From assembly GCF_042651565.1 (NCBI RefSeq), contig NZ_JBHSDF010000004.1: DNA of 64,000 nucleotides. One strand, 5' to 3'. The stretch's first letter is position 1; each line of letters begins with the position of its first letter. The notes beneath the pieces were generated by a model. The model did no database searches. It saw nothing but the letters and a program-made list of their open reading frames with translations, and was not told the origin of the DNA. Source of the stretch: Salinispirillum marinum. Its GTDB lineage: Bacteria; Pseudomonadota; Gammaproteobacteria; Pseudomonadales; Natronospirillaceae. A program made the translations under genes and the position numbers. This document shows, piece by piece, positions 17,185 to 25,120 of the stretch.

Positions 17185-18105
17185 ATGTTGCAAGATAGAC
17201 AGTGGATGCTGGATGAATTTCCCTGTGCCTGTTTGGTGACGGATAGTCCAGATCGCCAGGGTGGTAGAGAGCTGCGTTATGCCAATGCTTATGCTGAAAA
17301 GCTGCTCGGGATCTCCCGCGAGGCGCTTATTGGCCGAAAATTAACCGATTTGCTTTCGCCAGCATCAAACATCATGTTCGATACGTATTTACTCCCCCTG
17401 CTATTGCATGAGGGCAAATGTGAAGAAGTGATGTTGGATCTTCGTGGCGCAGATGGGCAGGCGATTCCGGTTGTTCTTAATGCGGTGCTGAATGGCGGTA
17501 AAGAAGGGCATATCTACTGGAGCCTGTTCAACGCCACCCGGCGCAATCAACTAGACCAAGAGCTTATTCAGGCGCGTCGTCAGTTAGAGGCGCACAGTGA
17601 AAAACTTTATCATTTGTCGGTGACAGATGAACTGACAGGCTTGGTTAACCGTCGGCAGCTTAAGCGCCGAGCGGAGCAGTTGCTTTCTCAGGCGAAACGA
17701 AGCAATAGTCCTGTTTCGGTTGTCGTGCTTGATATCGACAATTTTAAGCAGGTGAATGACACTGAAGGCCATCTTGCGGGCGATGAGATATTAAAACGGT
17801 TGGCCGATGTTTTGCGTGAACACGCTAGGGAATCGGATGTTGTGGGCCGCTATGGCGGTGAGGAATTTTCCTTGGTTTTGCCGGATACGAATGAGTCCGA
17901 AGCGCTTGCATTTGCTCGTCGGCTGCATGACTTGATAGGAACTATACTGGTTAGAGGTAAGCCTCTTACGGTGAGTATTGGCCTAGTAACATCAGCAAGC
18001 CTCATGCAAGATATGCATGACTATGAAACGCTTTTTGAACTGGCTGATCGCGCAATGTATGAGGCAAAGGCGGCTGGACGCAACGGCACACAGGTGTCCT
18101 GTTGA
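17185..18105 (+). CDS. PAS-GGDEF diguanylate cyclase, partner of RsbQ-like hydrolase
   Basis: 306 residues, soluble. A PAS domain covers about residues 10-118 (ANAYAEKLLGISREALIGRK), a coiled-coil linker about 120-146, and a GGDEF domain from TDELTGLVNRRQ onward. GGEEF is at 224-228 and the I-site RESD at 215-218, so both catalysis and product inhibition look intact. The PAS-coiled-coil-output order copies RsbP, with a cyclase in place of the PP2C phosphatase. It is co-transcribed with the RsbQ-like gene. Confidence 0.9.
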   Translation: MLQDRQWMLDEFPCACLVTDSPDRQGGRELRYANAYAEKLLGISREALIGRKLTDLLSPASNIMFDTYLLPLLLHEGKCEEVMLDLRGADGQAIPVVLNAVLNGGKEGHIYWSLFNATRRNQLDQELIQARRQLEAHSEKLYHLSVTDELTGLVNRRQLKRRAEQLLSQAKRSNSPVSVVVLDIDNFKQVNDTEGHLAGDEILKRLADVLREHARESDVVGRYGGEEFSLVLPDTNESEALAFARRLHDLIGTILVRGKPLTVSIGLVTSASLMQDMHDYETLFELADRAMYEAKAAGRNGTQVSC

Positions 18106-18170
18106 ATGAACCGACCAAAAAATAGAGCTTAGATCTTAAAAATCAAATCCAACATAAAAAGGTAATTGCC

Positions 18171-18581
18171 ATGCCCCGCATGATTTTTGTTAACTTGCCT
18201 GTTACCGATCTTGCAGCATCTATGGCGTTCTATACGTCTCTCGGTTTTGAGAACAACCCGGTGTTCACCGATGAAACGGCAGCCTGTATGGTATGGAGCG
18301 ATACCATCAGTGTGATGCTGTTGACGCATGAAAAATGGCGTACTTTCACGAACCGCCCAATTCCACCAACAACGTCCAGTGAAGTCATGCTGGCCTTGTC
18401 TTGTGATTCGCGCGAACAGGTCGATGAGATGACACAAACGGCTGGTGCTCAAGGTGGTGTAGCGGATGTGAACCCGGTGCAGGATTTGGGTTTTATGTAT
18501 AGCCGAAGTTTGACCGATCTTGATGGCCACATTTGGGAAACGATGTGGATGGATATGTCGGCTATGTCGTCCGATGGTTGA
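18171..18581 (+). CDS. VOC-family (glyoxalase-fold) protein
   Basis: 136 residues with the paired beta-alpha-beta-beta-beta modules of the vicinal oxygen chelate fold: N-terminal IFVNLPVTDLAASMAFYTSLGF and C-terminal SRSLTDLDGHIWETMWMD. Substrate unknown; members range from glyoxalases to antibiotic-binding proteins. AAGG precedes the ATG. It overlaps the next gene by eight bases. Confidence 0.82.
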   Translation: MPRMIFVNLPVTDLAASMAFYTSLGFENNPVFTDETAACMVWSDTISVMLLTHEKWRTFTNRPIPPTTSSEVMLALSCDSREQVDEMTQTAGAQGGVADVNPVQDLGFMYSRSLTDLDGHIWETMWMDMSAMSSDG

Positions 18582-19113
18582 TGTTGGCGATATCCAGCTA
18601 AGGCCTGCGGTAATAGCGGATAGACGGCAAATATTCGAAGCATTAGCGCGTTCTGACCTGACCGATGTTCTGCTGAGTCATCCATCACAGTTATACACGC
18701 CTCTTTTGAGCTATGAGGACTTTTGCTCAGACTATCAAGATCACTACTTTGATGGTTCTCGTCCTGAGTTGGGCCGCTGCTTTATTATCGAACATGCCGG
18801 TGAGGCGGTGGGTCAAGTCAGCTATAACGATGTTGACCCGGCTTCTGGATTCGTAGAGCTCGATATCTGGATGTTCGGCTCACAATTTGCTGGCAAGGGG
18901 TTTGGTACGCGTGCCCTAGACGCTTTGTGTCGGCATCTTGCAGTTTCACTGGGTATAGAGCGCTTTTTTATGCAGCCTTCCGCGAGCAATGAGCGGGCAG
19001 TTAGAAGTTATCGCAAAGCGGGTTTTCGGGAGGCAACAGCCGGTGAACTGGCTATCCTGAAAGGAATTTCCAGCCCCGATGCGCCGGACCCGTTTTATAT
19101 GGTGAGGTGTTAG
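18574..19113 (+). CDS. GNAT-family N-acetyltransferase
   Basis: About 179 residues. The acetyl-CoA-binding core reads FAGKGFGTRALDALCRHL, followed by the RAVRSYRKAGFRE motif. The ATG at 18574 overlaps the VOC stop by eight bases, suggesting coupled translation. It resembles the RimJ/AAC(6')-like branch with an N-terminal IQLRPAVIADRRQIFEAL. The acceptor is unknown. Confidence 0.83.
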   Translation: MVDVGDIQLRPAVIADRRQIFEALARSDLTDVLLSHPSQLYTPLLSYEDFCSDYQDHYFDGSRPELGRCFIIEHAGEAVGQVSYNDVDPASGFVELDIWMFGSQFAGKGFGTRALDALCRHLAVSLGIERFFMQPSASNERAVRSYRKAGFREATAGELAILKGISSPDAPDPFYMVRC

Positions 19114-19173
19114 ATAAAACAGATTCTTAGCTCGTCACCTACAATGATGTGAGCACAATGCAGGGGAAAGCCT

Positions 19174-20022
19174 ATGTTGAGTTGTACGGTAAGCTCGTTT
19201 TTTGCCGTTTCTGAAAAGTTCTCTCGTTGGTTATGTAGCCGGTTGTGGGCATGGGTAATGTTGAGCGGTATGCTTGTTCCGCTCTCGGCGATCGCGGAGG
19301 AATGTGTGAAAACCTATCGCTGGACGGAAGACCCACCCTATACCTATTCTTCATCTGAAGCGCCTGATGGTGTTAGCGGAATAGAAGCGGACATTGCGCG
19401 CACCGTATTAAATTTAATGGGTTGCGAGGTAGTGTTTGTCGAAATGCCTTGGGCGCGTGCTTTAGCCGAGTTACGGGCGGGTCGGGTGGATATTGTTGGT
19501 GGGGCATTTGATACACCTGAACGACGCGAGTTTGCTCACTATGCTCAGCAAGGTTCCGTTTCGCCGAATGTGTTGTTTGTACGGGCAGAAGATGCTGCAA
19601 AAATCGCCTGGCAATCGTTCTCGGAATTTCTTGTAAGTGATTTTAATCTCGGTGCTCAAATAGGGGTTAACTATGGCCCTGAATATTATGATGCACTAGA
19701 GCAGGGTACCCTGGGAGACCGTTTAACGTTGGTGCCAGACCGTACGCTTTTGTGGCAAATGTTGGACCGCAAGCGAATTGATGCGGTGGCCGCTAGTTAC
19801 CTGACGGGATTGATGGAAATTGCTGACCGCGGTTTTCAAGGGCAAATTGTGAAGACGAATATTCAGTTGTCATCTGACCCGGCATATTTCATTTTCTCTA
19901 AAGCTTCTGTAGATGAAGATTTTGTAGCGCGCTTTGATGAAGCGCATGCCGCTGTAATTCAAAGCGGACATTTACAAACTATTATAGATGCGCACACCAC
20001 GGGCCTCCAAACAGCAGAGTGA
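19174..20022 (+). CDS. Periplasmic family-3 solute-binding protein, orphan
   Basis: 282 residues with a long signal sequence probably cleaved after SAIAEE (about residue 43). The mature part has the family-3 pattern: YRWTEDPPYTYSS, GIEADIARTVLNLMGCEVVFVEMPWARAL, and VDIVGGAFDTPERREF. Such proteins bind amino acids for ABC import or act as sensor inputs. No permease or ATPase is nearby, so it may serve a distant transporter or a signalling protein. Confidence 0.82.
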   Translation: MLSCTVSSFFAVSEKFSRWLCSRLWAWVMLSGMLVPLSAIAEECVKTYRWTEDPPYTYSSSEAPDGVSGIEADIARTVLNLMGCEVVFVEMPWARALAELRAGRVDIVGGAFDTPERREFAHYAQQGSVSPNVLFVRAEDAAKIAWQSFSEFLVSDFNLGAQIGVNYGPEYYDALEQGTLGDRLTLVPDRTLLWQMLDRKRIDAVAASYLTGLMEIADRGFQGQIVKTNIQLSSDPAYFIFSKASVDEDFVARFDEAHAAVIQSGHLQTIIDAHTTGLQTAE

Positions 20023-20084
20023 TGATAATTTGCTGTTTGTAACACGCGGTTTAGCAAATAACTTTTGTGGTTATGGGTTGGCTT

Positions 20085-20489
20085 ATGAATCCTGAAGTGC
20101 AGGCGAAATTTGACGGTTACCCGCAAGACGCTCGACAGCAACTTGAAAGCGTGCGCCGATTGATATTGGCCCTTGCTGCAGAACATGAACTGGGTGATGT
20201 TGAAGAAACGCTGAAGTGGGGTGAAGCGAGCTATTTGGTTAAAGGTGGCACATCTATTCGAATCGATTGGAAGCACCAAGACCCGGACTCCATCAAAGTG
20301 TTTTTCCATTGCCAAACGAGCATGATTGAAACGTGCAAAGAACTCTATCGCAATGAATTTGCGTACGAAGGCAAGCGCGCCATAGTGATACCCCTAAGCA
20401 CCAACATCGAACAAGTGCCGCTAGGGCATTGCCTGTTATTGGCTCTGAGGTATCACGAACTTAAACACATGTCCTTACTGGGAAATTGA
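20085..20489 (+). CDS. DUF1801-domain protein
   Basis: About 134 residues starting at MNPEVQAKFDGYP; alternative starts at 20067 (GTG) and 20073 cannot be excluded because no ribosome-binding site is clear. The motif EETLKWGEASYLVKGGTSIR is characteristic of the DUF1801/YdhG-like fold, whose biochemical role is not established. The next VOC gene starts eight bases after its stop. Confidence 0.78.
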   Translation: MNPEVQAKFDGYPQDARQQLESVRRLILALAAEHELGDVEETLKWGEASYLVKGGTSIRIDWKHQDPDSIKVFFHCQTSMIETCKELYRNEFAYEGKRAIVIPLSTNIEQVPLGHCLLLALRYHELKHMSLLGN

Positions 20490-20496
20490 TCACAAC

Positions 20497-20856
20497 ATGA
20501 AAGAAACCGGCAAGATAAATTACCTTGAGATCCCGGCGCGGGATCTTGCGGCGACTAAGACATTCTTTACCGCAGCGTTCGGGTGGTCATTCGTGGACTA
20601 TGGTCCAGACTACGCAGCCATTGAGAACGCTGGCATTGATGGCGGCTTTTTTAAGTCTGATCAAGTGGTGTCAACGAAGAGCGGCAGTGTCTTGGTGGTG
20701 CTGTTCAGTGCTGAATTGGAAGCAACGGTCGAGAAGGTCAAAGCGTCAGGCGGTCAGATCGTGCAAGACATATTTTCCTTTCCGGGTGGCCGGCGGTTCC
20801 ATTTTTCTGACCCTAGCGGAAACGAATACGCTGTATGGGCGGAACCTCTAGAGTAG
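20497..20856 (+). CDS. Short VOC-family protein
   Basis: 119 residues: INYLEIPARDLAATKTFFTAAFGWSF at the start and RRFHFSDPSGNEYAVWAE at the end, the two metal-ligand regions of the fold. Related to the small bleomycin-resistance/glyoxalase-like group. Substrate unknown. It is followed by a strong terminator. Confidence 0.85.
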   Translation: MKETGKINYLEIPARDLAATKTFFTAAFGWSFVDYGPDYAAIENAGIDGGFFKSDQVVSTKSGSVLVVLFSAELEATVEKVKASGGQIVQDIFSFPGGRRFHFSDPSGNEYAVWAEPLE

Positions 20857-20872
20857 GGTAAGCCTCCAAATG

Positions 20873-20947
20873 ATAGCGGTGTTCGACTGTAGAATTTTTC
20901 CTGATTAGTTTTCAGGAAATGCTGCTGCCGAACACCGCTATTTTTTT
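20873..20947 (+). terminator. Large two-tier hairpin terminator
   Basis: ATAGCGGTGTTCG (20873-20885) pairs perfectly over 13 bases with 20929-20941. Inside it TTTCCTGA (20897-20904) pairs with TCAGGAAA (20912-20919). Seven T residues follow the outer stem. It is unusually long for an intrinsic terminator and could be a fossil of a mobile palindrome, but it has no attC core sites. The rest of the 314-base gap up to 21170 shows no gene. Confidence 0.75.
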
Positions 20948-21170
20948 GGGAAAATTGGCGATGAATTGGCGATGGTACACATAATCGGTAATGTGATGGA
21001 GTTTCCATCGAAGGATAACGAGCGCTGTTGGTCAGGCCGATGTTATTCATGGATGTCTTGAAGTTATTGCGAATCAGACAAAATTATAAGGCAGCGTAAC
21101 GCTGCTTATTGTATGCATCATCTAATGATGCGAACACTCTGTGCATTTGAGAATAACGGAGCGCATTTCC

Positions 21171-22814
21171 ATGGTTACATCCCTGACTCAAACACTGCTG
21201 TCACGAATGAAAATTCGTACCCTTTTGTTGTTATTGTCGTTAATTCCTATTGTGTTTGCTCTGGCTATGCTAATGCTCTGGTTGAGTACGGTGCGTGCTG
21301 ATGTCCGTGCGGCAAAAGTGAGCGTGGAGGTTGCGGAAATTGCCGGCCACTTGAACAGTCTAGCCCATGAATTTGCGGTAGAGCGTGGCTTGACTGCTGG
21401 CTTTCTAGGTTCTGGAGGCACTTCGGGTGAATCTGCAGTGCGCGCACAACGTCGAGTAGCTGATGAGGCTGCCGACAGACTGCGCGCCTGGGTAGAAGAC
21501 GGTCAACCACGGACTTTAGAACATTCGGCTATCGACAATGCATTACAACCGGTGCTCGAACGCTTAGAGGCGCGTTCGGCACTGCGCCGAGATGTAGATG
21601 TGCTTAACGGGGCGGCGGCGTTTAACTATTACTCGGACTTAATTCTCCATGCCTTGCAGGCCAGTGGGTTCCTTATGGTGCAACTGGACTCACTGGAAGG
21701 TAAACGGTTAATGGAAGCTCACCTCGCAATCTTGTGGATGAAGGAGCGTACCGGTCAGTATCGCGGTGCCCTCAATGGCGTGTTCAGTGCCGGAGGCACA
21801 ACGGCTCAACGTCTTGTAGTCATAAAATCCTACACAGATGACTTCGCAGCCAGAGAAGCTGTTTTCAATTACTTTGCCAGCCCTGAGCGCCGCCGCCAAT
21901 TGACGCAATTGTCCTCTGGTAATCACTGGCAGAGAGTTGGTCAGGTACTTAATGGTGTGTTTAGCGCATCCGATCCTAGCAATCTCGCCGGGCCATCGGA
22001 TTGGTTTGCCTTAGCAACCCAGATCATTGTTGATTTGAATGGTTTGGCTTTGGATATGGAGGCCGAGTCCGCAGCGCTCGCCAATAGCACGCTGTCTAAT
22101 CGACAATGGCAACAGCAGGTAGCACTCTTTGCTGCGTTGATTTTGATATCACTGATGGCCTTGGTGATTGTGATGACCGTGCTGTCATTAGGACGTCGAG
22201 TAAACCGTATTCGGGATGTACTGGGTGCAGTTGCGGTTAAGCATGATCTTACTCAGCGTATTAATGATGATGGGCGGGATGAATTAGCCGATGTCGCACG
22301 CTCGTTAGATCAGCATTTGGCATTATTGCAGGAAACCTTCGGCTCTGTGGGCGCTGACAGTCGTGCTACCGATCAAGCGGTACGGCAGTTGGTAGAGCTA
22401 ATGGAGTCGGCGGCAGATGAAGTGCGTAACCTGGCTCGCAAGACTCATGAATCCACGAGCACCATAAGCAGTGTTATCGAGAGGCTGAGCGCTCGCAGCA
22501 AGCAGTCAGTTGATGCTATGACCACTCATCAGGAGGCTGCCGAGCATAGTTTAACACTAGTGCAGAATAGCGAACGCGCAATGGAAGATCTCTTCGCCTC
22601 TATGACCCGTGTTAATGACCTGTTCACGCAAGTGGCTGCGTCCTCGGAGCAACAGACGGTAGTGACTGAGGAGGTGGCAACCAATGTGCAGTCTGTGTCG
22701 GATTCGGCCGGGAAAACCCAGAGCAGGGTACTGGATGCTCAGCGCTCACTGATCGACTTGCGTCAACGCTTTGAACGTGTAGATCGCGAAATTGCCCGCT
22801 TTCAGGCCACGTAG
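21171..22814 (+). CDS. NIT-domain chemoreceptor-like protein lacking the signalling tip
   Basis: 547 residues. Membrane helix 1 (about 17-40), periplasmic nitrate/nitrite-type NIT domain (AHEFAVERGLTAGFLGS, WMKERTGQYRGALNGVF), membrane helix 2 (about 310-335), then HAMP. After HAMP only about 45 residues precede AADEVRNLARKTHESTSTI, which belongs to the C-terminal arm of a chemoreceptor hairpin. The N-terminal arm and the CheA/CheW-binding tip (normally LLALNAAIEAARAGE) are absent, with the frame intact. It therefore cannot contact CheA in the usual way. The ATG at 21171 with GGAG is preferred over the upstream GTG at 21141. Confidence 0.85.
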   Translation: MVTSLTQTLLSRMKIRTLLLLLSLIPIVFALAMLMLWLSTVRADVRAAKVSVEVAEIAGHLNSLAHEFAVERGLTAGFLGSGGTSGESAVRAQRRVADEAADRLRAWVEDGQPRTLEHSAIDNALQPVLERLEARSALRRDVDVLNGAAAFNYYSDLILHALQASGFLMVQLDSLEGKRLMEAHLAILWMKERTGQYRGALNGVFSAGGTTAQRLVVIKSYTDDFAAREAVFNYFASPERRRQLTQLSSGNHWQRVGQVLNGVFSASDPSNLAGPSDWFALATQIIVDLNGLALDMEAESAALANSTLSNRQWQQQVALFAALILISLMALVIVMTVLSLGRRVNRIRDVLGAVAVKHDLTQRINDDGRDELADVARSLDQHLALLQETFGSVGADSRATDQAVRQLVELMESAADEVRNLARKTHESTSTISSVIERLSARSKQSVDAMTTHQEAAEHSLTLVQNSERAMEDLFASMTRVNDLFTQVAASSEQQTVVTEEVATNVQSVSDSAGKTQSRVLDAQRSLIDLRQRFERVDREIARFQAT

Positions 22815-23074
22815 GCGTTTGGGCATATAGCATCAACTGAACGACCTCGGACCTGAATTCATGGAATAAGTGCCATTCCGTGGCATATTATTTAAGGTTG
22901 TTTCCGAGGATTGCACAATGACCTACATAAATTGCTTCACGACTCCCGCTCCCCAAGCTAATAGAGCGCGGAGCGTGAAGCTTGCTGCCGGGTTTATTCC
23001 AATGCTGGATTTTTAAGGCGGAATGCCTGTTAATTGGCTGTACTGACCAATTAGCACGCAGAAGGAAATGACTG

Positions 23075-23548
23075 ATGGACATCCGCATCGATAACCTTGA
23101 AGGCAAAGACATCGCCGAATTCCTGCAACAACATATCAATGATATGAGGTCTGTTTCGCCCCCGGAAAGCAAACATGCGCTGGATTTAGAGGGCTTACGA
23201 GCGCCGGACATCACCTTTTGGAGCCTGTACGACGGTGATCAACTGGTGGGTTGTGCTGCGCTTAAAGAGCTGGACGTAGATCATGGCGAAGTGAAGTCTA
23301 TGCGGGTGAAAGCGTCGGTAAGAGGCCAGGGTATAGGCTCAAAACTGGTCAGCCATGTTGTGCAAGAAGCAATGAACAGGCAATACCGTTCGATAGCCCT
23401 TGAAACGGGTTCAATGCCGTTTTTTGAACCCGCCAGAGCACTGTACCTAAAACATGGCTTTTCCTATTGTGGGCCTTTTGGGTCTTACAAGGAGGATCCC
23501 TACAGTGTGTTCATGGAACTGCGCTTGGGTGCCGCTGGCGTAAATTGA
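23075..23548 (+). CDS. GNAT-family N-acetyltransferase
   Basis: 157 residues. The acetyl-CoA-binding segment reads MRVKASVRGQGIGSKLVSHVV, then LETGSMPFFEPARALYLKHGF. This resembles the YsnE/PaiA-like small acetyltransferases. AAGGA precedes the ATG. The 260-base gap upstream has an inverted repeat (TAATTGG / CCAATTA, 23031-23053) that may be an operator. Acceptor unknown. Confidence 0.85.
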   Translation: MDIRIDNLEGKDIAEFLQQHINDMRSVSPPESKHALDLEGLRAPDITFWSLYDGDQLVGCAALKELDVDHGEVKSMRVKASVRGQGIGSKLVSHVVQEAMNRQYRSIALETGSMPFFEPARALYLKHGFSYCGPFGSYKEDPYSVFMELRLGAAGVN

Positions 23549-23597
23549 CGTTATGATCAGTTAAAGAAACGATAAATAAGACATAGGGGTAGGCAGT

Positions 23598-24248
23598 ATG
23601 AGCACCAACATAAAGAGCGCAATGCTGATGGGTGCCACGGGCCTGGTTGGGTCTGCGGCCTTGCCACTCTTAGCGGAACAATGCGAAAACGTATGGTTGC
23701 CCGGTCGGCGGTTACCAGAAGAAGCACCAAGCAACAGCGAATTTATTGCGACGGATTTTACCGATTTCACGGCGTTCGACAAACAACTGAATGAAGCCCC
23801 CGATGTGCTGTGTATCGCTTTTGGCACGACCATCAAGCAGGCGGGTAGCCAAGCGCGTTTTCAAGAGATTGATTACGACTATCCTCTGGCGTTGGCGCGC
23901 TGGGCGGTGGGGCGTGGAACCCAACGGGTCTGTTTGATTTCTGCGGTGGGGGCGAATGCGCAATCTAAAGTGTTTTACAACCGGGTGAAAGGCGCGTTAG
24001 AAGATGCACTCTATGAACTGCCATTGCGTAGCTTGCACATTCTGCGGCCATCTTTGTTATTAGGACCGCATGCGCAACGGCCAATGGAAAGCATCAGTCA
24101 AAAGATTTTTGGTCCTATCGCACCGCTATTGCCCGCCAGTATTCGGCCCATTGAAGCCAAGCAGTTGGCGCAAAAGCTGGTGGCCTGTGCGATTAAACCG
24201 GCAGGTGAGGGTCGAGTCATTTTAGAAGGTAAATCGTTGTTTAACTGA
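23598..24248 (+). CDS. NAD(P)H-binding Rossmann-fold protein
   Basis: 216 residues with GATGLVGSAALPLL at the N-terminus, an atypical short-chain/NmrA-like fold, and ISAVGANAQSKVFYNRVKGALED, the region that in HTATIP2/YwnB-like proteins carries the YxxxK-like pair. LHILRPSLLLGP is characteristic of the group. Substrate unknown; soluble. Confidence 0.82.
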   Translation: MSTNIKSAMLMGATGLVGSAALPLLAEQCENVWLPGRRLPEEAPSNSEFIATDFTDFTAFDKQLNEAPDVLCIAFGTTIKQAGSQARFQEIDYDYPLALARWAVGRGTQRVCLISAVGANAQSKVFYNRVKGALEDALYELPLRSLHILRPSLLLGPHAQRPMESISQKIFGPIAPLLPASIRPIEAKQLAQKLVACAIKPAGEGRVILEGKSLFN

Positions 24249-24371
24249 CTAGCTCGTCGACACTAGGCGGAATATGATCCCAAAAACTGGGACAAAAAGG
24301 TGACGAATGTCAGTCGCACAATACATACCTGCCTGCTATCGTTTAGATAGAATCTTAGCGGAGCAAGGCAA

Positions 24372-25109
24372 ATGCGTACGATTGGCTTGATCACACTCTC
24401 ATTGGCAATGTCGGCTCCCTTGGTGTCTGCCGATCAAGAAAGAGCCATTGCCTTACTGACCCAGATGGATCAGCTCTACCAACAGGATTCTGCCCAAGCC
24501 CGCATGTCCATGCACATTGTCACCCCGGATTTTGAACGTACGCTCACCATGGATTCATGGTCATTGGGCTTGGATTACGCCTTGGTTCGCGTATTGGAGC
24601 CGGTACGTGATCGTGGTGTAAGTACCTTAAAGCGTGACGACGAAATGTGGAATTTCCTGCCTCGGGTCAACCGTACCGTGCGGGTATCGCCATCCATGAT
24701 GATGGGTAGCTGGATGGGATCGGACTTTACCAACGATGATTTGATGCGGGAAACGTCCTGGGTCGATGAATACGAGGTGCGGCTGGAAGAACAAGGCGAT
24801 CTCTATGTTTTGCATCTGATCCCGCGTGAACAAACGGTGACGGTGTGGGGGGCGATGGAAATTACGTTGCGTCAGTCCGATCTATTGCCCGTTTCCCAGC
24901 GATATTTCGATGAGTCGGGCGCGTTGATGCGCGTCATGGAGTTCAGCGACATTCGTGACTTCGGTGGTGTAACACTTCCCGCCACAATGACGTTACGACC
25001 GGTCAATAAGCCGGGGCAGATTACGCGTATCACCTACGAGGCATTGTCGTTCGATGTGGATTTGGACGAGTCTTTCTTTTCGCTGCAAAATTTACGGCGC
25101 GTGCCCTAA
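24372..25109 (+). CDS. LolA-like periplasmic protein of an ABC export operon
   Basis: 245 residues with a signal peptide cleaved after VSA (about residue 20). The mature protein matches the outer-membrane lipoprotein-sorting family (LolA/LolB fold): SWSLGLDYALVRVLEPVRDRGVSTLKRDDEMWNFLPRVNR and GSDFTNDDLMRE are family hallmarks, quoted here in part. No lipobox. Twelve bases before the first permease gene. It probably carries a lipid-modified or hydrophobic cargo across the periplasm. It is not the housekeeping lolA. Confidence 0.85.
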   Translation: MRTIGLITLSLAMSAPLVSADQERAIALLTQMDQLYQQDSAQARMSMHIVTPDFERTLTMDSWSLGLDYALVRVLEPVRDRGVSTLKRDDEMWNFLPRVNRTVRVSPSMMMGSWMGSDFTNDDLMRETSWVDEYEVRLEEQGDLYVLHLIPREQTVTVWGAMEITLRQSDLLPVSQRYFDESGALMRVMEFSDIRDFGGVTLPATMTLRPVNKPGQITRITYEALSFDVDLDESFFSLQNLRRVP

Positions 25110-25120
25110 GGAGCGTCATC

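Noticed and set aside
18171..20947. Integron cassette array
   Set aside because: The gene types and shared orientation fit, but there is no integrase gene, no recurring attC sites between genes, and several neighbours overlap, which cassettes do not do.
21113..21301. Short plus-strand frame overlapping the start of the NIT receptor
   Set aside because: It lies in another frame over the receptor's signal helix and shows no independent coding signal.
22918..23016. A 32-codon frame with GAGG upstream, before the GNAT gene
   Set aside because: The start looks usable, but the peptide has no recognisable pattern, and most of the frame coincides with a hairpin (GCTTCACG / CGTGAAGC), so coding is not supported.
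22888..23214. Minus-strand open frame of 108 codons
   Set aside because: It runs antisense to the start of the GNAT gene, has a cysteine- and serine-rich composition typical of a shadow frame, and lacks a ribosome-binding site.
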